A DNA stretch of 40,336 nt from Psychromonas sp. MB-3u-54 (GTDB lineage: Bacteria; Pseudomonadota; Gammaproteobacteria; Enterobacterales; Psychromonadaceae), in NCBI RefSeq assembly GCF_002836415.1, contig NZ_PJBP01000105.1:1-40336 (forward strand), read 5' to 3'. Below the pieces are notes generated by a model, which was not told the origin of the DNA, did not search any database, and saw only the letters and a list, made by a program, of their open reading frames with translations. Positions 24,126 through 33,135 of the stretch are shown one piece after another. The position numbers and the translations under genes were made by a program. How positions within the stretch are numbered: the first letter of the stretch is position 1; each line of letters opens with the position of its first letter.

Positions 24126-24316
24126 TGTTGTGAGTTAGACTCAGGTAATCAATATTGAATTTTTTAAAAGACTAAATTGTTGTGAACGGCTAATAAGAGG
24201 ATATCAGCAGCTATTTCATGTGCACTAAAGTTCGGGGCTCATGTTTTAAAACTGAACGTAAAGCTTGGCAAGAACTTGCTAGTGGATGATTCGGATGGAT
24301 TGAGCCAGCTGTGCAG

Positions 24317-24349
24317 CAAGCATAAAATAAGTGTTCCATTTTATGCTTG
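24317..24349 (-). terminator. Hairpin beyond the aldehyde dehydrogenase relic
   Basis: A perfect 12-bp inverted repeat CAAGCATAAAAT / ATTTTATGCTTG with a 9-base loop lies 12 bases past the relic's stop codon. There is no clear U-tract; it was probably the terminator or 3' processing hairpin of the once intact gene. Confidence 0.55.
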
Positions 24350-24361
24350 TTGAAGTTACCG

Positions 24362-24626
24362 CTAGAAAGAGGCGTCAATATTGACGACATTCACCCGTTT
24401 GTGGTTAACAAATGCTTTTAAACTCAATCCGATAAGGTCGCGACCTTAACCCGAGTTACGGACACCACTGAATGGCAAATCAGCTTTTACCATAGTCGGG
24501 TGATTAACTAAGACCATTCCAGCAGCAAATTCGGTGTGCGATTTTTTCGCCGTGTTTCTCATCTGCAATAAAGACTGAACCTCTTAAGCCAAATGGATAA
24601 TCGTTAGCAATATGCACCATCGTCTT
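24362..24626 (-). pseudogene. C-terminal relic of a NAD(P)-dependent aldehyde dehydrogenase
   Basis: The minus strand reads KTMVHIANDYPFGLRGSVFI then ADEKHGEKIAHR. After a one-base frameshift it continues AGMVLVNHPTMVKADLPFSG and VRNSG*GRDLIGLSLKAFVN, ending VNIDASF. This is the end of a succinate-semialdehyde/aldehyde dehydrogenase (the ANDxPFGL, NHP, LPFxGxxxSGxGR and FVN blocks). A stop replaces the usual aromatic residue after SG. The catalytic cysteine and cofactor domain are gone; upstream sequence is replaced by a transposase relic about 15 bases away. Clearly non-functional. Confidence 0.8.
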
Positions 24627-24641
24627 CAAGGATCATCGTTT

Positions 24642-24958
24642 ATACCAAATGCATCAAATAGGTGCTCAGCCTTGCTGTGCCTCCCCTGCGCTGCTGTTGT
24701 AATACCAGCCTAACCCTGCTGTTTTACAACCCGATGTACTGATAAAGCTGGCATCAATCGCTGCAATTTATTCTCCCTGCTCAGAAAAGGTTAGTGCAAT
24801 TAATTTCATGTTAAATTCAGCATAATCAAAAGTGCGGGTAGATCAGCGTCGAAACCATTTCTTCATTCATCGCGCTTTAACGACCCATATTTGTAAATGT
24901 TGCCTGGCCTCTGTATTTATTTGATATCAGAAACCTTATTCTCGCAATTTCTGCTCAT
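24642..24958 (-). mobile_element. IS4-type transposase relic with one terminal repeat
   Basis: The minus strand reads GQATFTNMGR*SAMNEEMVS then TLIYPHF. After a frameshift it continues YAEFNMKLIALTFSEQGE*I then AAIDASFISTSGCKTAGLGW and YYNSSAGEAQQG*. The IDASF block carries the first catalytic aspartate of an IS4-superfamily DDE transposase. At least three stops and one frameshift make it dead. The fragment ends at 24642 in ATACCAAATGCATCAAATAG, matching the terminal repeats of the two MITEs in this window, so it may be a deletion derivative of their parent element. The 24959-25333 stretch shows no gene apart from the metallopeptidase leader. Confidence 0.75.
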
Positions 24959-25333
24959 GGATCCTATTTTATTTTTGTTCTATAACGGTCCGGAGTGTTG
25001 TAGTTAAGTCGCAAAAATGAACTAAAAAACCAATTCAAATTCATTAATAGTCAAAATTAAAGACCGCCCGGTTCATTTTTTATCTCTTTATTTTTATAAG
25101 GTGCTAATGTATTTACAAGGTTTTGCTCAAAACAGTTATTTTAAATCATGGTTTTATTTAAGAGTATTAATTAACACCGCGAATACTAAATATTAGCTAA
25201 TGTGCCGATAGGCTGGTGACTCTAAAAATTGCTTAATGTCATATTCTTACCTTTAAAGTGTATTTTTTTTTGTAAGCTGCTGTTTACCAGGCTTAATCTG
25301 CCAGTAAAATATAAAAAATATTAAGGAATAGAA

Positions 25334-26473
25334 ATGATGCATAATAAGTCTATTTTAACACTGGCTCTTACGGCTGCATTGACCGCTTGTGGATCTTCTA
25401 GTGACAACACCAACTCAAAAATGTCCGCACCAGCTCTAACTGAAAAAATGAATTTAGTAACAACCACCGTTAAAGCAGATGGTAACATTTGTAACTACGA
25501 CGCTGGGAGAATTTTGAGCACAGAGCACTTTACAATCGGCGTCATGGATAGTGGTGTAACAGATGACAAGTTTCAAGCGGCAGCAAAAGTGGCAGAGGTC
25601 GCATTCAATGATCTACTGATAGCATTAGATCTCGATGCGACAACCGATCTTGATATCACAACAGAGGCCCCTTGGACAATCTGTGTTGATAGTTTAGCAG
25701 CGCTGAATGGGAGTGGTGACGAGAACTCCTTGGACTTTTCCCCCACAGATGACAGCAATGCCAACTACCGTTTAGCCAAACATGAATTAGTGCATACCAT
25801 CCAAATGGAGGTAGGCGATGTCAATAGCGGCGGCTACCCAGAGCGATGGTTTAATGAAGGGTTAGCACATCGCTTAGGGTCTCCTGCTTCAACCTTTACC
25901 TCGTCACAACTGGTCGGGTTCGTGGAGACCCGTTCAGGTAATTACGATGAAACTGAAGCCATTTGGTCTGATCCGCATAACGACGCTTATTCTACTATCA
26001 TAGGCTACCTAACGGACGGACTCGGGCTCTCGAACAAAGATCTATTGAATGTATATATTAATGCATCAAACAGCTCATTTGAAACCGCTTTAAACGAAGC
26101 ACTTAGCAGTAAATCTGTCACTTTATACGACCTACATAACGATAACTTTATTATTAACACCATTGCTGGCGGCTGGCTTGAAAATTTTCAAGCAAAAGGG
26201 GAATTGACTACCAATAAATTTATAATTGATGCAGCAATCAACAATCGTGTTGATTATTTATCTGGCAGCCCTAGTCTACATTTCGACTACGACGATAGCA
26301 GCTATGAAGCAAGATTAGAGACAGTAAAAGATGGCACCTATAAGCTGTATGTCATGGATGATACTAAAACGGTTTATGGTCCAATGAGCGTAACAATCAA
26401 GGATCATGCGATGGGGGGGATTGACTTATACGATATCGCTAAGTGTACTGACACTTTCTGTTCTGCCGATTAA
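25334..26473 (+). CDS. Lipoprotein zinc metallopeptidase (HExxH...E, gluzincin-like)
   Basis: 379 residues. The lipoprotein signal peptide ends in LTAC with the lipidated Cys at 19 and GSSS after it, which favours outer-membrane sorting. The metal motif HELVH is at 150-154, with WFNEGLAHRLG (172-182) placing Glu175 21 residues after the second histidine, as in gluzincins. Several cysteines (C19 aside: 53, 117, and two near the C-terminus) could form disulfides. I do not recognise a named family; peptidase activity is inferred from the motif. Ribosome site AAGGAA precedes the ATG. It lies alone between two 54-bp direct repeats inside a relic-rich block, suggesting acquisition. Confidence 0.75.
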   Translation: MMHNKSILTLALTAALTACGSSSDNTNSKMSAPALTEKMNLVTTTVKADGNICNYDAGRILSTEHFTIGVMDSGVTDDKFQAAAKVAEVAFNDLLIALDLDATTDLDITTEAPWTICVDSLAALNGSGDENSLDFSPTDDSNANYRLAKHELVHTIQMEVGDVNSGGYPERWFNEGLAHRLGSPASTFTSSQLVGFVETRSGNYDETEAIWSDPHNDAYSTIIGYLTDGLGLSNKDLLNVYINASNSSFETALNEALSSKSVTLYDLHNDNFIINTIAGGWLENFQAKGELTTNKFIIDAAINNRVDYLSGSPSLHFDYDDSSYEARLETVKDGTYKLYVMDDTKTVYGPMSVTIKDHAMGGIDLYDIAKCTDTFCSAD

Positions 26474-26496
26474 AAAACAGGAGAGAGTGCGATTCG

Positions 26497-26550
26497 GGTC
26501 TTTAATCTTGAATTTTTAAATAACTAATTTTCTTTAAATTCAATGCATTA
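26497..26550. repeat. 54-bp direct repeat, right copy
   Basis: Pairs with 24009-24062 (47 of 54 identical, same orientation). It starts 23 bases after the metallopeptidase stop codon and ends in TTCAATGCATTA. The following bases to 26738 hold no gene. Confidence 0.8.
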
Positions 26551-26738
26551 GATTGTCAAGCCAATCCAAACACTGAAATTTCCGCTGATGTTTTCTAATT
26601 TTAAAAATGACTTTGACAGTGGAAAAATGGATCGATAAATTTGTCAGGAAAAAATTTGAACGTTGGAATTTACGACAATGACCTGAAAGGCGTAGGGCAG
26701 GACGTCCGGAGTCATTTACGCCAGTTTAGGCTTATGAG

Positions 26739-26849
26739 CTCTTGCTGTTGAGAGATCATGTGCCTTTCGTCTGTACGCCGACAAGGGCTAGATTTCAACG
26801 AGTATTGCTTTCCTGCGCCTAAATAGAGCGCTTAATTAGTGGAATCGCT
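26739..26849. repeat. Dispersed imperfect direct repeat, right copy
   Basis: Matches the left copy at 22775-22941 in two blocks, with a shorter middle. The right-hand 41 bases (26809-26849) overlap the last codons and stop of xni, so xni's C-terminal residues SDSTN are encoded within the repeat. It therefore could be a remnant of an integration junction at the 3' end of xni. Confidence 0.65.
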
Positions 26850-27620
26850 ATAACGTAAATCTTTTAAATTAAAACCAAGCTTAATATCTGTTTTTAATGT
26901 CACCAGCTGTTTGGCCAATATTGCATTACTTTGCTGGGATTTGATTTTAGTTAACAGTTTATTGCTGGGAGCGTCCGCCTGATTAAAGATATTTTCTAAA
27001 CTGCCGTATTGTTGTAAAAGGGATAATGCACCTTTGTTGCCAATACCTTCTACACCTTTAATCGCACTGCTTGAAATACCTGTAATAGACCAATAATCAA
27101 TAAGTTGCTGACTGGTTAATTGCATTTTCTGAAGGACTTGCTGCCTGTTGATAAAGCTATTTTGAAAATAATCATAAAGTTTGATAGATTCATTTAAGAG
27201 CTGATAAAAACCTTTATCGGTCGAGACAATAATACATTTTTGTTGCTGTTTTGCTATTTTATCAGCCAGGCAGGCAATCAGATCGTCAGCTTCATCCTCT
27301 TCGGTTACTAAAGAATCAACCCCAAGATCAAAAAATTGCTCTTGAATCGTCGGCAAACCTTGTCTGAGAAGTTCGGGAATGGGTTTTCGTCCCTGTTTAT
27401 ATTCAGGGTAAATTTGATGACGCCAACTGGGTGCATGACTGTCAAACACACAAATAGCATGGGTTGGCTGATGAATACGCAGTAGTTTTTTAAGGGCATT
27501 ACTGGTTGTGCTTTGTGTCGCAATCAGTGCTGCTGGGGTATCTCCATGCTGCTTTTGCTGCACCGCATAGATGCGCCGAACAAGGTTCATTGCATCTATG
27601 ATTAATAGCGTTGATATCAT
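26832..27620 (-). CDS. xni: Flap endonuclease Xni (ExoIX)
   Basis: 262 residues, close to the family size of about 250. The protein starts MISTLLIIDAMNLVRRIYAV with Asp9 of the 5'-3' exonuclease fold. It has CVFDSHAPSWRHQIYPEYKQ (helical arch region), TEEDEADDLIACLA (metal-binding acidic cluster), VSTDKGFYQLL and the helix-hairpin-helix GISSSAIKGVEGIGNKGALS. It cuts 5' flaps in DNA repair and lagging-strand processing. The next gene on the same strand upstream is ppnN, as in E. coli where xni and ppnN (ygdH) are near neighbours. The last few codons lie inside a dispersed repeat. Confidence 0.92.
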   Translation of the reverse strand: MISTLLIIDAMNLVRRIYAVQQKQHGDTPAALIATQSTTSNALKKLLRIHQPTHAICVFDSHAPSWRHQIYPEYKQGRKPIPELLRQGLPTIQEQFFDLGVDSLVTEEDEADDLIACLADKIAKQQQKCIIVSTDKGFYQLLNESIKLYDYFQNSFINRQQVLQKMQLTSQQLIDYWSITGISSSAIKGVEGIGNKGALSLLQQYGSLENIFNQADAPSNKLLTKIKSQQSNAILAKQLVTLKTDIKLGFNLKDLRYSDSTN

Positions 27621-27714
27621 TTTTTAAAGGGCCCTGAACAGTAAATTATTGCTATTTTGAGCTTTTAAATAAAATATAATAAAACGCTTAACAGCTTGTT
27701 ACCTTAACTGTAAC

Positions 27715-29067
27715 TTATTTTATTATCTTATAACAAGGGGTATAAACCGTACCCGGTAATTTCATACGTCCCTGTTTAATAAAACTTTCCAATAAAACAT
27801 CTACTTTTTTCATTAATACTGACTCACCTTTAAGTTCAAAGGGACCATATTTTTCTATGGATTTAATCCCTTCATCTTTGACGTTACCACCGACTATACC
27901 TGAAAAAACACGGCGTAAATTTGATGCCAATTGTTCACTTGGCTGTTCATTGTTTAAGACTAAATTTTTCATATTAGTATGATTAGGATAAAAAGGTTGT
28001 TGGAAGGATTCTGTTATTTTCAGTGACCAGTTAAATGAAAAAGCATCACCAATAGCACGGCGATATTCCGTGACTTTTGACATCGATTTTTTGAGTGTTT
28101 GGGCGACCAAAGCGGGATCGGCAATAATTATTTGATAATGTGACTGGGCCTCTTCACCTAGGGTGCCGGCGATAAATTTATCGATTGCCTTAAAATAGGA
28201 TTCACTGCCTTTGGGGCCGGTTAAAATAATAGGGAAAGGCTGACGTTTATTTTCCGGGTGCATCATTATCCCTAACAGATACAATAACTCTTCTGCGGTT
28301 CCCGGGCCGCCAGGGAAAATAACAATACCGTGCGCTACACGTATAAATGCCTCAAGACGTTTTTCAATATCGGGTAGAATAACTAACTCATTAACGATTG
28401 GATTAGGTGGCTCAGCGGCGATAATGCCCGGCTCTGTAATACCTATATGTCGGCCATTATTAACCCGCTGTTTAGCATGACCGATGGCAGCTCCCTTCAT
28501 CGGGCCTTCCATCGCGCCGGGTCCACAGCCCGTACAGATATTAAGCTCTCGAAGTCCTAATTGACTGCCTACTTCCCGAGTATAATCATACTCCTCTGAT
28601 CTTATCGAATGCCCGCCCCAACAGACAATAACATTCGGCTCTACACCTGCCTGTAAAATACCCGCATTACGTAAAATAGAAAAAACTAAACTGGTGATTT
28701 GCGAGGACTGATTTTCATCTTCAACCCCGAGCCTGATTTGGGTATTAACATATAACAGATCGCGTAATACCGAAAAAAGATGCTCCTGGATGCCCTTGAT
28801 CAGTTGGCCATCAATAAAAGCGTCTTCCGGCGGATTGTGCAGCTCAATTTTTACGCCTTTTTCCTGATGTAATACTTTGATTTCAAATGTTTTGTATTTT
28901 TCTAAAATTTCTTTGCTGCTGTCCGTATGACTGCCTGAGTTAAGCACCGCAAGGGAGCAGTTACGAAATACATTATAAATATCGCAATCTGCATTTTTTT
29001 GTAATTCATTCACTTCAAGTTGCGATAATAAAGCCATGCTTCCGATAGGGTTGATGTGAGCTATCAT
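27715..29067 (-). CDS. ppnN: Pyrimidine/purine nucleotide 5'-monophosphate nucleosidase PpnN
   Basis: 450 residues, against about 454 in E. coli. The central LOG-type Rossmann domain has GGHSIR (151-156), [15 protein letters not shown] (179-193) and the signature PGGPGTAEE (252-260). N- and C-terminal regulatory domains are both present. It hydrolyses nucleoside monophosphates to free base plus ribose 5-phosphate and is tuned by (p)ppGpp in E. coli. Ribosome site AAGGAGA lies just before the ATG. It is separated from xni by 94 bases and from the upstream TPR gene by a tandem-repeat region, so it likely has its own promoter in 29068-29275. Confidence 0.94.
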   Translation of the reverse strand: MIAHINPIGSMALLSQLEVNELQKNADCDIYNVFRNCSLAVLNSGSHTDSSKEILEKYKTFEIKVLHQEKGVKIELHNPPEDAFIDGQLIKGIQEHLFSVLRDLLYVNTQIRLGVEDENQSSQITSLVFSILRNAGILQAGVEPNVIVCWGGHSIRSEEYDYTREVGSQLGLRELNICTGCGPGAMEGPMKGAAIGHAKQRVNNGRHIGITEPGIIAAEPPNPIVNELVILPDIEKRLEAFIRVAHGIVIFPGGPGTAEELLYLLGIMMHPENKRQPFPIILTGPKGSESYFKAIDKFIAGTLGEEAQSHYQIIIADPALVAQTLKKSMSKVTEYRRAIGDAFSFNWSLKITESFQQPFYPNHTNMKNLVLNNEQPSEQLASNLRRVFSGIVGGNVKDEGIKSIEKYGPFELKGESVLMKKVDVLLESFIKQGRMKLPGTVYTPCYKIIK

Positions 29068-29275
29068 GGAATCTCCTTGTGTATTGATGTATATCCAGCT
29101 AACTGAGGATGCAAGCGTTAGGAGGTGATTATATCCCTGGCACTTATTTTCTGACTTACTGTGATTCCTGCGTCTGCAAGTATAAGAAAAATATGCGTAA
29201 TTGCCATATTACGGTAATTACATTTAATAATATGCTGTTTTAATGCAGAAATCCGGCTCGTCCTCTAAGTATTAC

Positions 29276-29492
29276 TATTGCAGCAGTTGATTGACCTCTT
29301 CAACTGTTTCCTGATTTTCAAGTTCAGGCTAAATAACAGATAATTGCTATTGCAGCAGTTGATTGGCCTCTCCAACTGTTTCCGGATTTTCAAGTTCAGG
29401 CTAAATAACAGATAATTGCTATTGCAGCAGTTGATTGACCTCTTCAACTGTTTCCTGATTTTCAAGTTCAGGCCAAGTAAACAGATAATTGC
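29276..29492 (-). repeat. 72-bp tandem repeat of a gene's 3' end, three copies
   Basis: Copies begin at 29276, 29348 and 29420. The third is the true 3' end of the TPR/GGDEF-like gene (stop at 29419-29421) and is 73 bp. The two outer copies share a one-base deletion (CTAAATAACAG versus CCAAGTAAACAG), so they arose from one another after the first duplication. Downstream copies are out of frame and untranslated. Confidence 0.93.
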
Positions 29493-31626
29493 TGTTGCTG
29501 GAATGGATTTTTACCAGTCCTTTAGTGATCGCAATCTGGCCCAATCGCCATAAATCGCCATCAAAAAATGCCGGTGGCAAATTATCAATTGCATAGAGTT
29601 CAACCCAGCTGTTTTGCTGTTTTGATCTGCGGATTTGGCTTGCGGCAAAAAGTGCCAAACTATTTAGATTTAAGGTCTGGGCAGCGCTGATGGCACGACT
29701 GGCATTGTTCAAAAATGGATACGCGACAATGCCCGTCGAAATCGTTTTTGGTAAATAATGTTGGCTTGCGAAGTTATTAAAAAATTGTTCTATTTTATCT
29801 GCGAAGCCGGCTGCATTCGAATAGTTATTCTGCTCGCTAATAAATAAAATTTGATTATCACGGAGATGAATAATATTAACACTGTGAGCAAAGTGTGTTT
29901 TCAATGTTTCGCCGAGTTTTGCTTCGATTTTATTCGCCAACCTGACGCCATACAACTCATTAAGCTCGGTTAAAAATGGCACATTAACTAATGCGTAAAA
30001 CAGGGGCGCGCCGTTATAGAGAGTCGTAAAATCGTTAATATTATTTTCTTGCGTGGGCAGTTTAGTGCGCGCATGAAAGGCAAGTCGTTGTTGTGTTTTT
30101 TTCTCTAATGCCCGCAGTTTATAGTAGCATTTTGTTCTGGATAAAAGCATCAGCACGGACAGAATAAAGAGGGAGCTTGCTGTATAACTTAATGTTTTAT
30201 AAAAGTTGGATTGTGTCAGTAATACTGTATTTTGGATTTCTAATCTATTTTGCTGCTGCATCTGATCAAGGCGCTGCAGTTGTTCGTTGATCTGCAACTG
30301 TTGTAATCTAAATGCGCTTTCTTTAATCTTATTCTGTAAAGCGTAAAAATTTTTGAAATGTAAAATAGCGCTCTGAGGAGAGCCGATCATTTCATAACTT
30401 AATGCAAGCATTTCATGGGCTTGGGTACGTAATAAAGGGTGATCTTGTGCTGTCAGTTGTAACACTTTTTCTAACTGTAAAATAGCCAGAGCAGTGGACT
30501 CATTGAAAATATTCAATTTGGCCAGCAGTAAAAGACTTTCTATTTGAAACGGTACTTTATTTGATCGCTTGAAATGAAAATGCGCATTCTGCAAATATTC
30601 TTGTGCCAGTACCAGCTCTTTCTGGTGCTTTTCATTGCTTCCTTTTTCAGCGTAAGTTCGGCCTATTTCAAGGTAGACAACACCTAACAGTGCACTGTAG
30701 GCGTTTTCTTCAATCAATTCTAATGCATTAAACAGATAAATTAAGGCTTGGTTGTGTTCATTATTTTGCCGTTTTAAAACGGCAAATTGAATAATACTTT
30801 CGACTTGCTTGGGGGTGTTTTTAGTCCCCATATAAAGTTCAATTCTTTTGCCGGAAAAATCTAAGGCGCGCGAGAAGCGAGACTTATTTTGGTACATTAA
30901 AATAATACTGTTTTTTACCTGGCCACTGAGTTTAATAAAACCATGTTGATCGGCCAACCTGTCTGCCGACAGAAAATGTAAACTGGCTAATTGCTCCTGT
31001 TTGATCTGATCAAAATAGAGACCCTGGTAATAAGCTAACCAGGCATGCAGATTGTTATTGTTATTATTTTTCAGTAATTTTTTGGTTTTTTCTAACGCGT
31101 TATGGGCATCCTGATAATTATTTTCTTCTAAATACAATTTAACGATGGCTAATAATCTTCTAATAGTTACGTTCATTGAACTGTTCAATGGCGATTGCAG
31201 TTCATTAAGCCTTTTAATCAGATCGACATTACTTAATTGCGGGCGTTCTTCTTGAGGAATTTCAAGCGCAATGATATTTAATGTTTCTATTTGATCGTTT
31301 TGACTGCTTGGGTTTTTTAACATTGGCTGCAATAAATCCAGCGCTTTCGAGTATTCCCCAAGCTGAGCATGACAATATGCTTCTAATTGTATTGCGAAAT
31401 TCTTATCGTTTTGTCGCTTAGTTGGCGCGATCGTGTTTTGCGGTGTGTTGATATAGATTATTGCTGTATTAATACAGCTGAGCGGGGCAGTATCTCGTAA
31501 TGCGAAAGCATTTTTTAAGGTGTTCGAGAGCGCAGGAGGGGGTAATTCCAACGCCCTGGCTGATTGACTGACCTGAACTAAAAAGAGCGCACAAATAGCG
31601 CGAAAGTATTGACCAATATATCTCAT
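29419..31626 (-). CDS. TPR sensor with degenerate GGDEF-like output domain
   Basis: 735 residues. A signal peptide (1-25) is followed by a periplasmic TPR solenoid (about 75-445), a coiled-coil segment rich in Gln (440-470), a membrane span (476-496), and a cytoplasmic domain (about 515-680) shaped like a diguanylate cyclase. Where GGDEF should be there is LRDNQILFISE (588-598), so neither substrate binding nor catalysis is expected. The start-of-domain motif survives as ARTKLPT. A C-terminal extension of about 60 residues follows. The architecture matches gammaproteobacterial TPR-GGDEF proteins, but this one is probably a non-catalytic signalling or scaffold protein. It begins 12 bases after queF, so likely co-transcribed with it. 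Confidence 0.8.
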   Translation of the reverse strand: MRYIGQYFRAICALFLVQVSQSARALELPPPALSNTLKNAFALRDTAPLSCINTAIIYINTPQNTIAPTKRQNDKNFAIQLEAYCHAQLGEYSKALDLLQPMLKNPSSQNDQIETLNIIALEIPQEERPQLSNVDLIKRLNELQSPLNSSMNVTIRRLLAIVKLYLEENNYQDAHNALEKTKKLLKNNNNNNLHAWLAYYQGLYFDQIKQEQLASLHFLSADRLADQHGFIKLSGQVKNSIILMYQNKSRFSRALDFSGKRIELYMGTKNTPKQVESIIQFAVLKRQNNEHNQALIYLFNALELIEENAYSALLGVVYLEIGRTYAEKGSNEKHQKELVLAQEYLQNAHFHFKRSNKVPFQIESLLLLAKLNIFNESTALAILQLEKVLQLTAQDHPLLRTQAHEMLALSYEMIGSPQSAILHFKNFYALQNKIKESAFRLQQLQINEQLQRLDQMQQQNRLEIQNTVLLTQSNFYKTLSYTASSLFILSVLMLLSRTKCYYKLRALEKKTQQRLAFHARTKLPTQENNINDFTTLYNGAPLFYALVNVPFLTELNELYGVRLANKIEAKLGETLKTHFAHSVNIIHLRDNQILFISEQNNYSNAAGFADKIEQFFNNFASQHYLPKTISTGIVAYPFLNNASRAISAAQTLNLNSLALFAASQIRRSKQQNSWVELYAIDNLPPAFFDGDLWRLGQIAITKGLVKIHSSNSNYLFTWPELENQETVEEVNQLLQ

Positions 31627-31638
31627 AACAGCTAATTT

Positions 31639-32496
31639 TTATTGTCGTAATAGACGAACATTATTAATATCATTAATGTGTTCCGTGGCGCGCATCGGGT
31701 TGATATCTAATCCGCCGCGGCGAGTATAACGCGCATAGACACAAAGCGAATCAATTTGTCCAAATTTCATGATGTCACAATAGATTCGTTCAACACACTG
31801 CTCATGAAACTCATTATGTTGACGGAAAGAGATTAAGTAGCGTAATAATTTTTTACGATCTAATTTTTTACCGGTATAACTTATTTCGATACTTGCCCAA
31901 TCTGGTTGACTGGTAATTAAGCAGTTTGACTTTAATAAATGAGAATACAGGGTTTCGGTTATCTGCTCCTGTGAGCAAACATCCTGAAGATAGTCTGCGC
32001 TGAGTTGGTAGTTATCAATTTCAATGTCTAATGCATCTAAACACTGCCCGGTAAAAGTACCCAGCTGATCGCTGAAGTTATCTAAGTCAGTATTAAGTTC
32101 AACGCTAACCGCTTTATCGGCACAATGCGACAGATCGGTCGTTAACACTTTCTGTACTGCATCGATAGAAGCAAACTTGGTTTGGTTAAAGCTGTTTAAA
32201 TATAACTTGAAGGATTTTGATTCAATTAAGTTTTTACTGTCATAGGGGACTTTTACCACTCCGGTTGCAACAACGGGTTTACCTTTACTGTTTAACCAGG
32301 AAAGCTCGTAAATATTCCACAAATCAACACCATAAAAGGGCAGGTTATGTTCTGAAAGCTGCAGTTCATTACGGTTTAAACTGCGTGGCACCGCTTGTAA
32401 TAAAGTGGCGTCGTAGCAGCTTTTGTATTCTGTTTTTTTTCCCAGAGCCAGATTTTTTAGCGTGCTATCTTGATCGTAGAGTGGTTTATTATTCAT
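31639..32496 (-). CDS. queF: NADPH-dependent 7-cyano-7-deazaguanine reductase QueF
   Basis: 285 residues, the long bimodular form. It has the signature [13 protein letters not shown] (92-104), the catalytic Cys192 in [13 protein letters not shown] and Asp199 in the same block. The enzyme reduces preQ0 to preQ1 in queuosine biosynthesis. It is divergent from syd, with 71 bases between the starts, and followed at once by the TPR/GGDEF-like gene. The syd-queF-ppnN order is conserved with E. coli. Confidence 0.95.
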   Translation of the reverse strand: MNNKPLYDQDSTLKNLALGKKTEYKSCYDATLLQAVPRSLNRNELQLSEHNLPFYGVDLWNIYELSWLNSKGKPVVATGVVKVPYDSKNLIESKSFKLYLNSFNQTKFASIDAVQKVLTTDLSHCADKAVSVELNTDLDNFSDQLGTFTGQCLDALDIEIDNYQLSADYLQDVCSQEQITETLYSHLLKSNCLITSQPDWASIEISYTGKKLDRKKLLRYLISFRQHNEFHEQCVERIYCDIMKFGQIDSLCVYARYTRRGGLDINPMRATEHINDINNVRLLRQ

Positions 32497-32567
32497 TTTT
32501 TTTCGCTTTTATTTTTTAAAACAATACAATGACCGTATTGTAAACAAAATAAAGAATTATTCGAGCT

Positions 32568-33122
32568 ATGAATCATACAACACAAACACAGCTATTCGAT
32601 TTTTTCGAACGTTTTAAAAACCATTGGCAAACACAAAAAAAATCATTACCTCAAGCGGTTTTTGAAGCGCAATGGATTTCACCCTGCCAGGTCGGGGAAG
32701 TTGAAAACGAACTTATTTTCTGGTCACCTATTAAGCGTGAGCCCTCTGTCGACCTGAGTAATATTGAGGAGGCACTGGATATAAAATTGCACCCCAGTAT
32801 TGTGGATTTTTTCTGCTCTGCCTATTCAGCCGGTTTACCTGCTACCTATCAAAATCATCCGATCGAGTTGATCCAAGCCTGGAATGATGAGGATTTTAAT
32901 CTTCTGCAAGAAAATATGCTTGCCCATTTTATGATGCAAAAACGTTTAAAACAACCTGCATCTATGTTCATTGCCAGTTGTTCCGATGAAATGCAGATAG
33001 TGTCGGTCTTAAATGCAACGGGTGAAGTACAGTTGGAGACGTTAGGGAAAGGGCAGGAAGCTATTTTAGCCGCAAACTTAGCGGATTTTTTGGCCACTTT
33101 AACCCCAGTAATAATTGAGTAA
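32568..33122 (+). CDS. syd: SecY-interacting protein Syd
   Basis: 184 residues (about 181 in E. coli). It starts with LFDFFERFKNHWQTQKKSLP, then contains EAQWISPCQVGEVENELIFW and a middle segment IVDFFCSAYSAGLPATYQNH, all Syd-specific. It is a soluble protein that binds SecY at the inner membrane and is thought to check faulty translocons. Monocistronic, divergent from queF, and followed by a perfect hairpin. Confidence 0.93.
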   Translation: MNHTTQTQLFDFFERFKNHWQTQKKSLPQAVFEAQWISPCQVGEVENELIFWSPIKREPSVDLSNIEEALDIKLHPSIVDFFCSAYSAGLPATYQNHPIELIQAWNDEDFNLLQENMLAHFMMQKRLKQPASMFIASCSDEMQIVSVLNATGEVQLETLGKGQEAILAANLADFLATLTPVIIE

Positions 33123-33135
33123 TAGTGCAATAATT

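Noticed and set aside
29265-29465. 66-codon minus-strand frame with three copies of KIRKQL..NCCNSN
   Set aside because: An out-of-frame reading of the 72-bp tandem repeat; the true frame is the 3' end of the TPR gene.
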